From: Anticarsia gemmatalis
Lineage: Eukaryota > Arthropoda > Insecta > Lepidoptera > Erebidae
DNA length: 64,000 bases
Assembly (NCBI RefSeq): GCF_050436995.1
Contig: NC_134770.1
Location: forward strand, 4,784,501-4,848,500
Direction of reading: 5' to 3'
Shown: positions 25,367-37,452 of the stretch, piece after piece
Layout: every line of letters starts with the position of its first letter
How positions within the stretch are numbered: the stretch's first letter is position 1
Translations under genes and position numbers: made by a program
The notes under the pieces: generated by a model
What the model was told of the DNA's origin: nothing
What the model saw: only the letters and a program-made list of their open reading frames with translations
Database searches by the model: none

Positions 25367-28300
25367 TTATTTATAATAATCAAGTACAAGTAGTACAATC
25401 TCGATGAGGGCGGCGACTGCGAGCGCCACGCACGACGCGGTCCGACTGTACAGTTTGAGGTTGTACGACACGCCTTGTTCTGCAGTCGATACTGAGCCGG
25501 TGTCGCGACGACTGCGGCCCGTGATCGGGATTAGTGCTCGCCATGGTGATGTCTCTTCCTGGAATGAGATTTACAATAAAAGTATTGAGAATTTAGTACT
25601 TGATTGATTCTACTTCTCTTTATATCTCCGCCTCACTCTAATTGGAGTAGTAGAGAATGCCTCTGGTATTAACTCCACCTTTGCCTATAACATATTGTAT
25701 AATGTATAAGAAGTTTAAAAAAAGGAAAAACTCCAATTAAGGAGTGTGTTGAGTAGTGTTCGAAATGACAAACAAAATCGATAGGATTAATTGATATAAA
25801 TTAAAAATCTTGATGATAACATCAACCGAAACAGAAACCGAACCTAGGTGTTACGTTATGAAATATGTTATTGATTATATGAAAAACTTTTGTATTATCT
25901 ATTTGATGTTTGGGTGTATTCAAGCATTTTAGGACTATTTAATTAGTATGTGCAAGTAAATTTCCTTCAAGAGTTCATTTTATTTATAAATATTGCCAAT
26001 TTTCATTGACATCTGCTAAGAATTTGGTTCCGACCAGAAAGTCAGTGATCTACATTTTTGGTGTAAAATTTCTGGCCTTCCATTTTGGAACGTGTCCAAA
26101 TCATTGCGCCATCTCTGCCAGCGCAATAATTTAAGAGGCAATAATTTAGAGATGTCTCTAACTTGAGAAAGGAGCCATTTATAAAGAACATACCACAACT
26201 CCGAGCTAATAACTGAAAGAAATTATACGCAAGATCTTTCAGTCGGTAGCCTACTATTTGCATTATCTTTCAGCCGGTAGACTACTATTTAGCGTTGTTG
26301 CACCTTAAATCTGGTAGTGCTTACTTTTACTACAAGAAGAAATTTCTACTCATTTTGCATTTATGTTAGATACTGAAATAAACATCCAATACGTTGATTA
26401 CAAACCACGCATTTCATGATTAAGTACCAAGTGTAATTTTTTTTTCAATATTCACCTATTCTATTTCAAAATCGGCTTTTCGTTTCTATTTATGTTTCTT
26501 TTGAATGAAGTTACGAATTAAATGGAATCATGGTAAAAACATCAGCGCTTGGTACAAGTTCTTGCGGTTTCCAGTCTTATTGAATTATAGTAGCTCAGCT
26601 TGAACCCAAGGCGAAATACAAGAAATTATACAATTATTATCAACCTATCTACTTCGCACGGTGACAATTGACTTCACCTGCGTTTATTCGCAAATTAAAT
26701 TGATTGCAATTACTTGCTTGCGACAAAACATTGTATCTATAGAAGCAATTGTCATTGAATTACTGCAAAAATAGCTTTTAAAAGGGATACATTTTTCATC
26801 CATAAATGTTATAGTATGGTCCAAAATGGGCCATACTATAACATTTACAGAGATCAATCCGCGCGGCTGTCGTTAACTAAGCCACGAGCTCCTATAACCC
26901 AAAAAAACCGTTATAATTTTAAATATTTTACATCTACCTACACACCTACACATCTACACGAACTAATAATCGTAATATATCTCAATATTCACCCCACTAT
27001 CATGTAACTTAGTAACAGCCCCATGAAACAGGTGGCACTATAATTTGCATACTACAACCGATCAGAATATTGTATGATCCATGTTTATTCATAACTAGCG
27101 TCGCGCCGTACAGTGCCGTATACACCCAATTAAGATGCTTTCAGTTCAATCAAATGTGTTAACTATTCGATTCAGATCGTAGTTTCTAGTGTAATTTGTA
27201 ATGAAGTCAGAAAGGGCTATAATTTCTCAGATAAATGTGGATGTGGTGCCTAGAATCTTTTTGAGCATATTCAGTGACTAGCTGACTCGCGCTGCTTCGC
27301 GTAAGAGAGAATGGGTCATAATGTTCCACGTTTTTGTAACATTTTTTACTGATACTCTGCTGCTATAAGTTAAGGATTTCATAATTCTGTCTGATGTCAT
27401 TTAAACCATATTAAAGATGCATTTACGAGGTAATGTACCTATTTATTTCTCAAAGATAATTTCTGTTTTCTTTTTACGCCAAGTATACCGTAAGTCCTTA
27501 CCGTAACTTTGCCAGGAACAAATTCAGGGTTCAGTTCTTGGGGCATCAACTCTGCCTGGAGATCTGCATCGTTTTGTAACGCCTGTAAAATAACCAAGTT
27601 GACTCAGCAGTTGAAAACATACTGTAAGACCATTTGATGATGCTAATGAATCAGTAGCCACGAAGTGGGTATTTAAGGTCAACGTATTTTCAAAGAAAAC
27701 TAATTTTGTTGTATTAAAAAAAATTTTTCGCTATTTTGTAGGGTAAAGTTATATTTTTTGGCAATTCCTAAGATACTGACCATCATTGGAATCAAGTTTG
27801 ATGAACTTTTGTATAAACTTTTTAAGTATGAAAAGCATTTATTTTCCCTTTTGGTTATTCAGGTACAATATTCTTTCGACATATTTGTTCAATCCCCCTT
27901 ACATCTCCTGCATTTGCAAGAAAATTCGACGCCACCTATTCATAAGACATGCAATGAATACTTCCTATATTAAAACAGCGCCAAAGTGAGTGGCAGAAGG
28001 CTCGTAAATAATAGATGAGTGCATACGGCGGGTCACTAGAGACCTCGCTATAAAATATAAGCGAGGGAACCCGCGGCACGGAACATGTGCTTTTAAATAT
28101 TGTCATTAAGTTTTTATTTTTCTATGTGAAGGCAGGTCATGTGCAGATAAATTGTTGGGTTTTAAATGTATTATATGATCGTTATAATACTATATGAATA
28201 AAAATAAATTGCCAAATGTGTTGCGCAAAGCACGAGAATGCTTCGATAGATTCAGGCATTTCTTTAAGGGACTGGGAAAGGTTTTAGGAGAAAAACAAAA

Positions 28301-31300
28301 CAAAATGCGTAGAAAATAGTTACACGTGGGTGGAGTCGCGCGTATCAGCTAGTAACTAATAAATAACCCAATTATTTGTTCCCTCCGTATTGACATACAC
28401 AAATATCAATTTAACACAGCGATAACACATCATTATTTAATTCTGGACTGAAAGTAAGAATTTAAATCTATTTCTTTCCAATTTGCTTATTTTGGATCAG
28501 ATTTTCTAGCTAACTCTTTCGTACTTATACATTTTTTGCTAGGCAAGGGTCTTCTTCCGAACGTTGAAGGGGTTGGGCTTTGAGCCTACCACATTGGCCA
28601 GAAGCAGGTTGGGGACTTTATGTGTCCTCAAGAAATATATTGAACAAATTTTAGGCATGCATCACGATGTAATAAAGGCTTTAAATTCCAAAGACCTTTA
28701 AGCCCTTCGTATGTCTGCCCGCTATTGTCCCAGTTAACTAATATATGCAGGTCGATACCGTGTCAGCGTACGTTCGGTACCCGTTGTCAATAAACGATCG
28801 ATAGTTAACTATCTCACTGTTACGGGGCTAGAGGTTGTATAGAATTTGATGGACAGATTGATGGATTCTTATCTATTGTGGCAGGTAGATTGTTATCGTG
28901 AGGATGAATATCACGCGAGGTAACCTGGATTTGGTTGTCGCTTACCAACAAATGGTGTATAAGTATAAATTAGGTATCTCTGTGACTTTTGTCTGTCTGT
29001 CTGTCCGTAGTGTCTCTACCCAAGATAGGTTATCATTTGAGGCTTTTTATTTATTAATTATTATACAAATTTGTATTCTGTTTTAGTGGCAGTGATCAAA
29101 GTATATTGTGTAAAACCGTTTAAACTTTGGTTAAAGTATGCTCATACTGTAGAAATATGTTTTTTATTAGCGGTAACTAATAATGAATATACTATGTTTT
29201 TTTAGTAACTATTACTCATTAGAACACACGTTTAATTATGTCAGCACAATAATTTTCTGATCAATCATTTTCATTTAATTGTCACATTTTTCAAATGAAC
29301 ATTATTTTATCCCATTCTTAGGCAACGTTTCTACCTAGAATCTAGCCCTATTTCATTTGCATACTATTGGACCAGCTATAAGTCTACCGTTCTCCTAATT
29401 AAACTATGACCGTTATCCACCGTCACCGTTTCATACGTCACCAGAAATTATCATCAGGTGTAACAAACTAGGCAAACAAAGTCCCCAAACAACGGTATAT
29501 CCTAAACTCTAGCTCTATTTGCCTATAAACCATCTCTGCCTGACTGAGGCTTGTCGCACACACAGCCTGTCAACTTGACTTTGATGGTGATCAAGGCCCA
29601 GATTATAGTGGTCACGACTCCGCAAATAGCGCGAGGGAAGCCTCAGGTCGACTGTCATACAAAACATTCGTTTATGTATTAAATTTAGAGTCCCAATGAA
29701 GCAATAGTTAATTTGAATGCAGATATTAACCTTTAACAATAAATGGAATCCGTCAACGGATTAACATTTCATCGACTTAATACTTTTTAAGGTATTCTCT
29801 ACTAATGCAACTTTATGACGAGACTTTTTAAGGCATTCGCTACTTACGCAGCTTTATTATCTTACTTCGCAATTATTGGCATCAACCAACGTTTTACTCA
29901 CTAATACTAGAAGTTGAGTTGGTATACTAAAGCTTCCATACTCATTTTATTTTAACACCTAGTTGACGGCTTGTCGCGGCGTATAGGTAATATGTGTGCT
30001 TCTACCCATAATTTTCGGCCTAACAATAATAAGCCGCGGCCATCCTGATTTCCCGCGGGAACGGTAAATTCACGGGATATCCCGTTAGAATAGTATGTGT
30101 ACTTTCGAATTTGCGCTCGGTATTAGCCGTGGGAAAACGGTGAAGAATGGCTCACATAATTCTTCCTCTCGAACGGTTATTGGTCAATCTTGTGTCAAAT
30201 ATAATTAGGCTTCTATCGGCTGCCTTAAGTAAGCCGATCTTTTTACGTGCTTTCCAAAGCACGTGGACATATTATTATGAACTATATATATCTAACTATA
30301 TTCTAGCTTTTCACGTGTTCGTACATCAAGTTAAACAAGTGATTATTTATCATACGTCCAATTTGGTTATCTGTTTACAAGCCTCAAGCCTGTTTTGTCT
30401 TTTTAACTCACATATAGTTTTAAACTTGAATAAAAGTGACTAAAGTAATAGCACTGCGTATCATAAATGATACTAAACTTTATTTTAACAAAAAACGTAT
30501 TAGTTTTAATAAGCGTGACTTTGTACTTAAAATTAAATACTTTTAAAATACAAATGATATAATCTCTTAAATATATAAGTTTATATCTCTATACAAAATC
30601 AGTATGGGGAAAATTTCATTTATTTTTCTTCATTAACTTTACTGAATTTCAGACTATTAGACTAAATGAACCCGCACCGTCTATTACAGATAGAAATCAC
30701 AATATAACCTTAACTCTGTTGAAAATCTTGTTTTACAAAAGTTTAATTAAGTTTTTGACTAAATAAGTAATTTGGGGAAGATTTAGAAACTATTTTTTTT
30801 TTGCATTTTAAAAGTAAAAAGATCTTAGTGCTTTTAGCCGCATTGGACGGCAAATAACTCGACCTGCGATATTTTTTTTATAAACTATCTTTAGCCACAA
30901 GATCATTATTTCCCATCTAAGACTGCTAGAAGATGTAGAACTACAAGTCATCATTCCATCGTGCCTTTACTTCCAAAGATGTAGGTAGCTTTTTATGAAA
31001 TAGTACATTTCGTATCATATTACTGATTATCGAAGTTTATAGCAATAAAACCCCTGAGTCGAGCGCTTTGCCATTAACGTCTGTGTTCTAAACGACAGAC
31101 AATAATAAAGAATACCAGAAGTTAGAGACGACCATCCACGTTTTGCTCGAAGCGGGAATCGAACCCGAGACACCAAGATCAGTCACTCTACTATTCGGAC
31201 TACAAGGACTGGAGAATTAGTAAAAGCACATACTCACAATATCAGTATGTCCATAAATATGTTGAAGTAAATATATCAAAATCAAAGAGAGCATTTTATT

Positions 31301-31303
31301 CAT
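25367..31303 (-). CDS. Putative secreted/membrane-anchored protein, unknown (112 aa)
   Basis: Unrecognised. There are three phase-0 exons. 31238-31303 encodes 22 residues, a signal peptide with core MLSLILIYLLQ. 27502-27582 encodes 27 residues, including ALQNDADLQAELMPQELN. 25367-25558 encodes 63 residues and a TAA stop. Splice sites are gtgagt..tttacag and gtaagg..attccag. The last exon ends in one long hydrophobic segment (CVALAVAALIEIVLLVLDYY) with a single Glu, which fits a C-terminal membrane anchor. The stop codon lies inside an AATAAA. Start codons of this gene and the plus-strand gene at 31452 are 148 bp apart and point away from each other. The two proteins share exon-1 length, phase and C-terminal design. 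Introns are 1.9 and 3.7 kb and full of repeats. The small middle exon is the weakest part of the model. Confidence 0.6.
26804..26846. repeat. Short perfect hairpin
   Basis: aaatgttatagtatgg (26804-26819) and ccatactataacattt (26831-26846) form a perfect 16-bp stem around an 11-base loop. It lies in an intron of the 112-aa gene. Confidence 0.6.
27281..27375 (+). repeat. Truncated copy of the 'actagctgacccgcgcaact' family
   Basis: It starts gactagctgactcgcgctgc and continues with gagagaatgggtca and tttttactgatactctgct, as in the copies at 31764 and 37097. The 3' part is lost. Confidence 0.6.
28536..28690 (+). repeat. Interspersed repeat related to the one at 39798
   Basis: It shares ggttggggactttatgtgtc, 'caagggtct', 'ggccttgag'-like and 'ttttaggcatgca' blocks, in the same order, with 39798-40060. 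Non-coding, in an intron of the 112-aa gene. Confidence 0.5.
30010..30265. repeat. Repeat debris (two families)
   Basis: cctgatttcccgcgggaac and gggatatcccgttagaatag resemble a common lepidopteran retroelement tail (recollection only). ttttacgtgctttccaaagc at about 30239-30258 recurs as ttttacgtgccctccgaagc near 48439. This is a GC-richer island in an AT-rich intron. Confidence 0.35.
31090..31215 (-). repeat. tRNA-like SINE fragment
   Basis: On the minus strand the segment reads like a tRNA: a 5' part near 31205, then the B box ggttcgattccc (complement of 31154-31165). The cloverleaf is incomplete, so it is a tRNA-derived SINE head and not a tRNA gene. It lies in intron 1 of the 112-aa gene. 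Confidence 0.5.
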
Positions 31304-31451
31304 TTTGTCGATCTTTCAAACTCAACTCTCCGACATATCGCAAGTTATTTGAAAGTACCGGAAATATATAAAATTGATTCGATATTACTTTATTTGTTAT
31401 TTTATATTTATGTTTAACATAAAATATTGAAGTTGGAAACATGTTGAAATC
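31304..31451. promoter_or_regulatory. 148-bp divergent promoter with a palindromic TATA
   Basis: The gap separates the ATGs of two oppositely oriented genes. It contains gaaatatataaaattg (31361-31376). Its tatata core reads the same on both strands. It lies about 80 bp from the plus-strand ATG and about 60 bp from the minus-strand ATG, so one element could serve both directions. Prediction from spacing only. Confidence 0.45.
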
Positions 31452-33175
31452 ATGACGACGAGAATTTTGTTCGTTTTGTTTATTTCTTGTTCTGTTTCTG
31501 CACATTATGGAGAAAAGGTAAATTGGAATCATCAATTTTCAGTTACATGCCTCAGGCAGCTTACTACATCAAATTTTAAGGAACAGCTTGAAAAAATCTT
31601 TGTATACGCCACACGACCACATTAGCTTGTAGCCCTGGCTATGACTGAGGGCTCCAATCACTGTGGTCTGGTCTGGTCTGGTCCACAGTCTATTGTAAAG
31701 ATTTAAAGTATCTGCTTATAAAGTAGATGCCCCCTTTATTAGAAACGTGGCGTATTATTCTCCACTAGCTGACCCGCGCAACTTCGCTTGCGTCACATAA
31801 GAGAGAATGGGTCAAAATTTTCCCCGTTTTTGTAACATTTTTTACTGATACTCTGCTTCTATTGGTTGTAGCGTGATGATATATAGCCTAAAGCTACCTC
31901 CCACTAGCCTTCCTCGATAAATGGCTATCTAACACTGAAAGAATTTTTCAAATCGGACCAGTAGTTCCTGAGATTAGCGCGTTCAAACATACAAACTCTT
32001 CAGCTTTATAATATTAGTATAGATTACTAGCCATGTCGTTTTAGGACATAATGTCAACACCATTAAAACTATTGCTGCTTTTTCGAACAATTATTTTTTT
32101 ATTAATTACTCGTGCTGTTTTACTCAAAGGAGTAGTCAAAGACATATGAATTTTACCTACTATTCGCCATTTACAAAGAAAGTTCTATGTAAAAGAATCA
32201 AATTGCTATTACTTTTTTCGCATTCATTAAGCTTATTTATCACTTGTAGAAATTCCACTCGACCCCAGAAGCAGGCTACAACAGAGTTAAACGCAACGCA
32301 GTGGGTGCACTGCACATAGTGACGAATCATGCGCAGCCGATACATGCTGACGTCAAGTCCGATGGTGATGGGACTGAAAAGGTTACTCTACTTTTTATAC
32401 TTACTGTCTGAACCTCTGCTTCAACCAAGCTTCTATATTCTATCCAAACTTGTTTTTACAGGACCTACCACTTCAGAAGCATTTAGCGATTATTGTGGTT
32501 GCCTGAGCTTTTTTTCGTCTTTTTTTATTGATATTTTGAGCAATGAAAAGTTCTGTTGCCTCTGCTCTAAATAGAATTTAGCCTTCACTTATATTTGCGT
32601 ATTGAAAAAAAAATGTATTAAGTAGGTACTGAGCTGATTTTAACGTGGTTTTAAGATTGTAAATGCTTGGTAATTTCCAGCCCTGCCCTGAGGGCAGTAG
32701 GCCAGGACATGTAGAGTCTGGAGCTGGATTCAAGGTAGGATATTAGGTATATTAGTTCGTTGCTTAAACTCTTTACTCAATCGAATTAAAATATTGTTGA
32801 GGACCTATAATAATTGCTAGCGCAATTTTTGCACTTGGTGTCTATGGTTGATAGTCGATGCTTGATAGAAATATCCTACCTTTGTATAAAAAAACACCGG
32901 TAATGCCACTCTTGAGATCAATACTTACACAATTTTTTACAACCATTTGATAACCAGTAAATGTGTTCCAGGTGACTGCTCCAGAAGACGCAGTATACAC
33001 AATGAAATCTCTTCGAAAATCGTTACCGGCGGACTCGTCGCCAACTACCTTAGACGTCGTACGTAGCGTGAGCAGAATCGTCACCATCCTCATCTTGTTC
33101 ATCTCTGCCGTCTGCGAGTTTTACCCGACTGTGCTCGAGATGATCATGACTATTTACCTTTTTATTAACCAATAA
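31452..33175 (+). CDS. Putative secreted/membrane-anchored protein, unknown (151 aa)
   Basis: Unrecognised. There are four exons, all ending in phase 0: 31452-31517 (22-residue signal peptide, core RILFVLFISCSVSA), 32250-32381 (44 residues), 32681-32734 (18 residues, PCPEGSRPGHVESGAGFK) and 32972-33175 (67 residues, stop TAA). Exon 2 has NRVKRNAVG, a possible convertase site. The C-terminus is strongly hydrophobic (IVTILILFISAVCEFYP, then MIMTIYLFINQ), suggesting a membrane anchor or hairpin. The stop lies within the polyadenylation signal AATAAA (33171-33176). The donor after exon 2 (gttact) is weak. A retroelement tail sits in intron 1. It is the divergent partner of the 112-aa gene: exon 1 has the same 66 bp, and KVT stands at the start of the last block in both. 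Confidence 0.62.
31764..32024 (+). repeat. Full-length copy of the 'actagctgacccgcgcaact' family
   Basis: It runs from actagctgacccgcgcaact to agctttataatattagtata and is very similar over its whole length to 37097-37354. It lies in intron 1 of the 151-aa gene. Confidence 0.7.
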
Positions 33176-33783
33176 ATGTTTCATTTATTTGAATGGTTTT
33201 TGTTTGAAGAACTCTTAGTTCATGAGATTTTTAGTTAATTGAATAAAACATACTATAACCTTTTTAGAAAATAATTTATTTTGTGATTACTCCTTACTGC
33301 ATTTTAGTAGTAGTTATTGCAGAAAAACACTTAAATACCTACTTTAGTTATTATACCATTAACAAAGTATTCTCACCTTTAAATGAATATGTAATATGTT
33401 AAAAGTTTTTGTAGATATGTGTTAAATTTCAGCTGGCGACCCTAATTTTAGCTAAAAATCGTTAAAGTTGACATAAATTACACTCGCCCATTTTTCACAA
33501 ACATGAGTAATGTTGTATTTCTGACTCAAAATTAAAAGCAAAGGCTCATAAAAATACCCAAACATAAATCAATTTCAAGACATTCCTTTTCAATATTTTG
33601 AAACGTGACATGTAGCGAACAATATAAACGGACTTTCTAACATTCGGTCAATGTAAGGTCAGTATGAAGAATCAATTAAGATGTTTTTTTAAATATTTTA
33701 AAAACATTAGATTAGAGGTTAGTCAGTGGGATTCTAGATATGGTTATAGAAGAACGTATATTGGTATGGTTAAATAAAATAAA

Positions 33784-36360
33784 ATGGAGTTGTTAAAATT
33801 TCTAGTGGGCTATTTCAGTTTTGTTCTTATATGTTTGTTTGTGAATGCTCAGACTGTAAGTAATTTTTTTATAATCTTTCTCTCTCCTACTCCTACGAGA
33901 GTATTATAATACTCGTACCATTTCAAACGTGCGAACTAAGTCATGTCATTTTATCGGAGTCTCTCGCTCGCACTTACATATTGTCACATTCCTATTATGC
34001 TTTTGATTATGACGTAGTTCGCACGTTTAAACGACCTGGGTAAAATATTATTGATTCAAAATAAAAAAGGTCAAATCTTACAATTACTTCTATTAGATGT
34101 TATAAAACTACTTTCAACTATAGACACTTTTATTGCCAATGTAAATTTACTGGAAATAGTATCTCTTCACTCTTCATCTTTTTACCCACTTAAGTTAATT
34201 TTAAGAAATATTTTCTAATTTGATTTTAGCAATAAACCATAACCTTTACTTGACAATAGCATTTCCCTTATCTTCAAAATCGCAATATTTCATAAAACCA
34301 AATGTATGTTCTAGATAAATTTTATTGAAAACCTTCAGCAGTGGTTCATATTTTGGCATCGTGCCCGTTTCAGCTCCAAAGCCGTCGCCTTCAGACCTAC
34401 ACCTTTATCATATCTGCTGTTTATAGCTTCGCTTGTCATGCATATTTTATTATAACTTCAAGCGAATTCTTTAGTACTATAAAGTAGAAAGTTCGTTTCT
34501 TATTCATTACTTTAATACAATATTAAATCAACAAAATTAGACGAAAACTGGTAGACGATCTTCATTTTGTATTCAGATTAAAAATTCTAAATTAAATATT
34601 TTCGTTCCATATGTAAGGCTCTCTACGCACGATCCTACATAGAAATTTGACTAGAAATAAGCTAGCTACTTTTATTTTCAGATTGCGCCAAAAAATAATT
34701 CAACTAATATTTCTGGGAGTAAGTTCGTAGAAGATGTTGCAAAAAATATTCAGAAAACGGCACAAGAAAGCTTAACAGAGACTAAGGAAGTTTCATCATC
34801 AAACTCAAGAAACGTTAACCCAAACCCTACACCACAACCAGTGCAGAATGCAGCACCAGCAACTAAAAGTACGAAGCCACTTAATTTCGTTATTGACAAA
34901 AAACCTTGTACCATACCCACCAAAATTCCTTTAGTCATCAAAACTGCAAAACCTAGTCCATCTCCTGCACACTATAAACGATTAAAGGCAGATCCAGCTA
35001 GAAACAAAAGCTTAACACTTAAAGCAAAAGTCAATATGTATAAGAACGCTAAAAAAAAAGGAACTGCAACTGCTAAAGTTCCTTATATACCTGGCTTAGA
35101 CCTTTCACGTGTCAGTAAGAACAAACTTTTAATACCTGTCAGACCTAAACCTAAAAAAGCCAAATTCTATGAAGACGATACTAATGTTGAATCTTTGCCG
35201 CCAGCGCCTGTACAAAGAAAATCAAGGAAATACAAGAAACCTGCAAATAAAAAGGATTCTTCAACGGAAATTGAGCCTACAGTAACTAACAATGAACCAC
35301 AAAATCGAACGTTCGTAACAGAAAAAGATATGAACAATAATGACGTTGTACGTTTTGAAAATGGGACTCATTCTATACTCATAACGAAATTAAAGTCATT
35401 TCTTGACGAACCAAACTTGGAAAAACCAAATAACGAAAGTAATAGTGCGAAAGCTCAAGAAAGCCCTACTGAAGAAGCTAAAGTTCTCTCACCACCAAAA
35501 GAAGATGAAACAGCAACTATTTTTGTTAATAAAAATGAGCATTTGCCTATAAAAGAGTATGTTGCTGCTAAAACCGAACCAATTTACGAAACGTTACCTG
35601 TTTTCAATTATACAAGGGATGGTAAGTATGGTAACGTTTTCTTTATAGATACGAACCAAAACTTGACAATTTAGTAATATATTTTTGTAAAATTGCAGAG
35701 CCACCCGACTTTATAACAATAAAGAAACACAAATACGAGGAAGTCGAAGAAAGGACTGGTGCTCCTTATTCCGAACATCCTGATTCCAACGAAGACTTAA
35801 TCCAAGAATGGCCAATAGCTCAGCAACAGCCAGCTTCACCACCACAGCCTTTGGACGTGACGTCAAATCCCTACAATGACATATACAAAAAGTACCAAAC
35901 AGTTTACAACCAATACTTAAAATATATTGAAGAAAATAACCCACTTCTTTACAAAAAAGGTAACTGTTATCCTCGTGCTAATGTACCGGGTTCAAATGCT
36001 GTGACAGAAGAAGAAAATCTTGAAGAATTTTCATCGCCCGGTGTGACTCAAGTTCAAAATGTATATTACGGACAAAATGCAGAAGCTCAAAGTAATGTTG
36101 TAGATATTCGTCCAGAAAATGCGCTAGGTCGAATTTGGAGGACATGGAAAGATACAGAAATTAAGATAAGTAAGCCTAACAATCCTATGAAACCTGTAGA
36201 ATGTGTGAAAAGTCCAAATAATTTGAACTACGGTGAAGTGATTGGTACAGCTCCATCGAATTGCGATCCTCAAGCTATCGGCCTTAACGCATATTATAAT
36301 AACTTAAACAATGGATACGGATACCAGTATTCGTATCCTGCTTATCGATATACGATGTGA
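33784..36360 (+). CDS. Large putative secreted low-complexity protein (557 aa)
   Basis: Unrecognised. Exon 1 (33784-33855) encodes a 24-residue signal peptide (core FLVGYFSFVLICLFVNA). A phase-0 intron (gtaagt..ttttcag) leads to exon 2 (34682-35621, 940 bp). A 77-bp phase-1 intron (gtaagt..attgcag) leads to exon 3 (35699-36360, stop TGA). After the signal come several N-glycosylation sequons (NNS, NST, NIS). Next is a long Lys/Pro/Ala-rich basic region (for example NMYKNAKKKGTATAKVPYIP, RPKPKKAKF), then an acidic Glu/Asn-rich region. The C-terminal third is Tyr/Asn-rich and ends NNGYGYQYSYPAYRYTM. The few cysteines lie at KKPCT, GNCYP, VECVK and SNCDP. The composition suggests a disordered extracellular matrix-, cuticle- or gland-type protein, which is a guess. 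AATAAA is at 36384-36389. Confidence 0.78.
33921..34032. mobile_element. Short MITE-like element in intron 1
   Basis: The left end caaacgtgcgaactaagtca and the right end tgacgtagttcgcacgttta are inverted repeats with one or two mismatches around an 85-bp core. Non-coding, inside intron 1 of the 557-aa gene. Confidence 0.5.
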
Positions 36361-37452
36361 ATAGTTTTATAAATATTATTTTAAATAAATCTTTGTTTTG
36401 TATTACAGATAGACTAATTATTTCCAAGTGTAGTTTCAAGTTACAGTCATGGTTGACTCAAACAAATTTTCGTACTTGTATATTTGTTGCAACATACGGT
36501 AAATATTTTCTAAATTATTTCAATCTTAACAGCATTCAGCCCATCTGCAAATACTAACCCTCTTATTCATAAAAATATATGAAGTTATGAAAGGCTTATA
36601 GTGTTTTGTTTCTTTCGCTTCTTAGCGAAATGAAAAAGAGAAACATATTATAGTAGCTTATAAACTAAAATAGGTTTATATAGGAATAAGAGGGTAAGAG
36701 TAGATTTAATCTTGTCATCTGCTAGGAGAAATTTTAAAATAACACAAGATTCACTATCTGCTTTTGAAATTCCCACAATTTATGACGTAATTTTTCTACT
36801 CCTGAAATCTATTTTCATTATCATTCATAACAAAGCAAGTGTAACCATTATAATATAATATAAGCTCGCTTCAACAAGCGGTATTATAAACCACCTCCCA
36901 CACAAGTTGTAAAATCCGATTGGAGTGTTTGCCGTCAAGTTATTAACACAAAATAAATGTCTACATTGACGTTGTTACTCAGACCAATTTATTCCTTACC
37001 CGGAATAATTAAATTGTGTCTTAAGGTGCCGAGTACAATCAATTACAATATAAATATTGTCAATATAAGGGCCTGTTGTATTTAATACATAATAATACTA
37101 GCTGACTCGCGCAACTTCGCTTGCGTCACATGAGAGAGAATGAGTCAAAATTTTCCCCGTTTTTGTTACATTTTTTACTGGTACTCTGCTCTTTTTGGTC
37201 GTAGCGTGATGATATATAGCCTATAGCCTTCCTCGATAAATGGGCTATCTAACACTGAATTTAGAATTTTTGAAATCGTACCTGTACCTGTTCCTGAGAT
37301 TAGCGCGTTCATACAAACAAACAAACTCTTCAGCTTTATAATATTAGTATAGATGTATAGAGCCCTTTTGTTAAGTATTTGTGAATTAATTTGTTACTTA
37401 GGTGATGTGATAATTTCAGTTGCTGATTCCATTGAATATGTAAGCAGTGAAG
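36361..37452. other. Intergenic stretch with one repeat copy
   Basis: It holds the 3' UTR of the 557-aa gene, then AT-rich sequence and the repeat copy at 37097-37354. No gene recognised. Confidence 0.5.
37097..37354 (+). repeat. Full-length copy of the 'actagctgacccgcgcaact' family
   Basis: It runs from actagctgactcgcgcaact to agctttataatattagtata. It aligns end to end with 31764-32024, including cctcgataaatgg and attagcgcgttca. Confidence 0.7.

Noticed and set aside
29530..29660. GC-richer patch with open frames on both strands
   Set aside because: It might be an exon (a + frame reads LVAHTACQLDFDGDQGPD), but no splice sites of matching phase connect it to either neighbouring gene.
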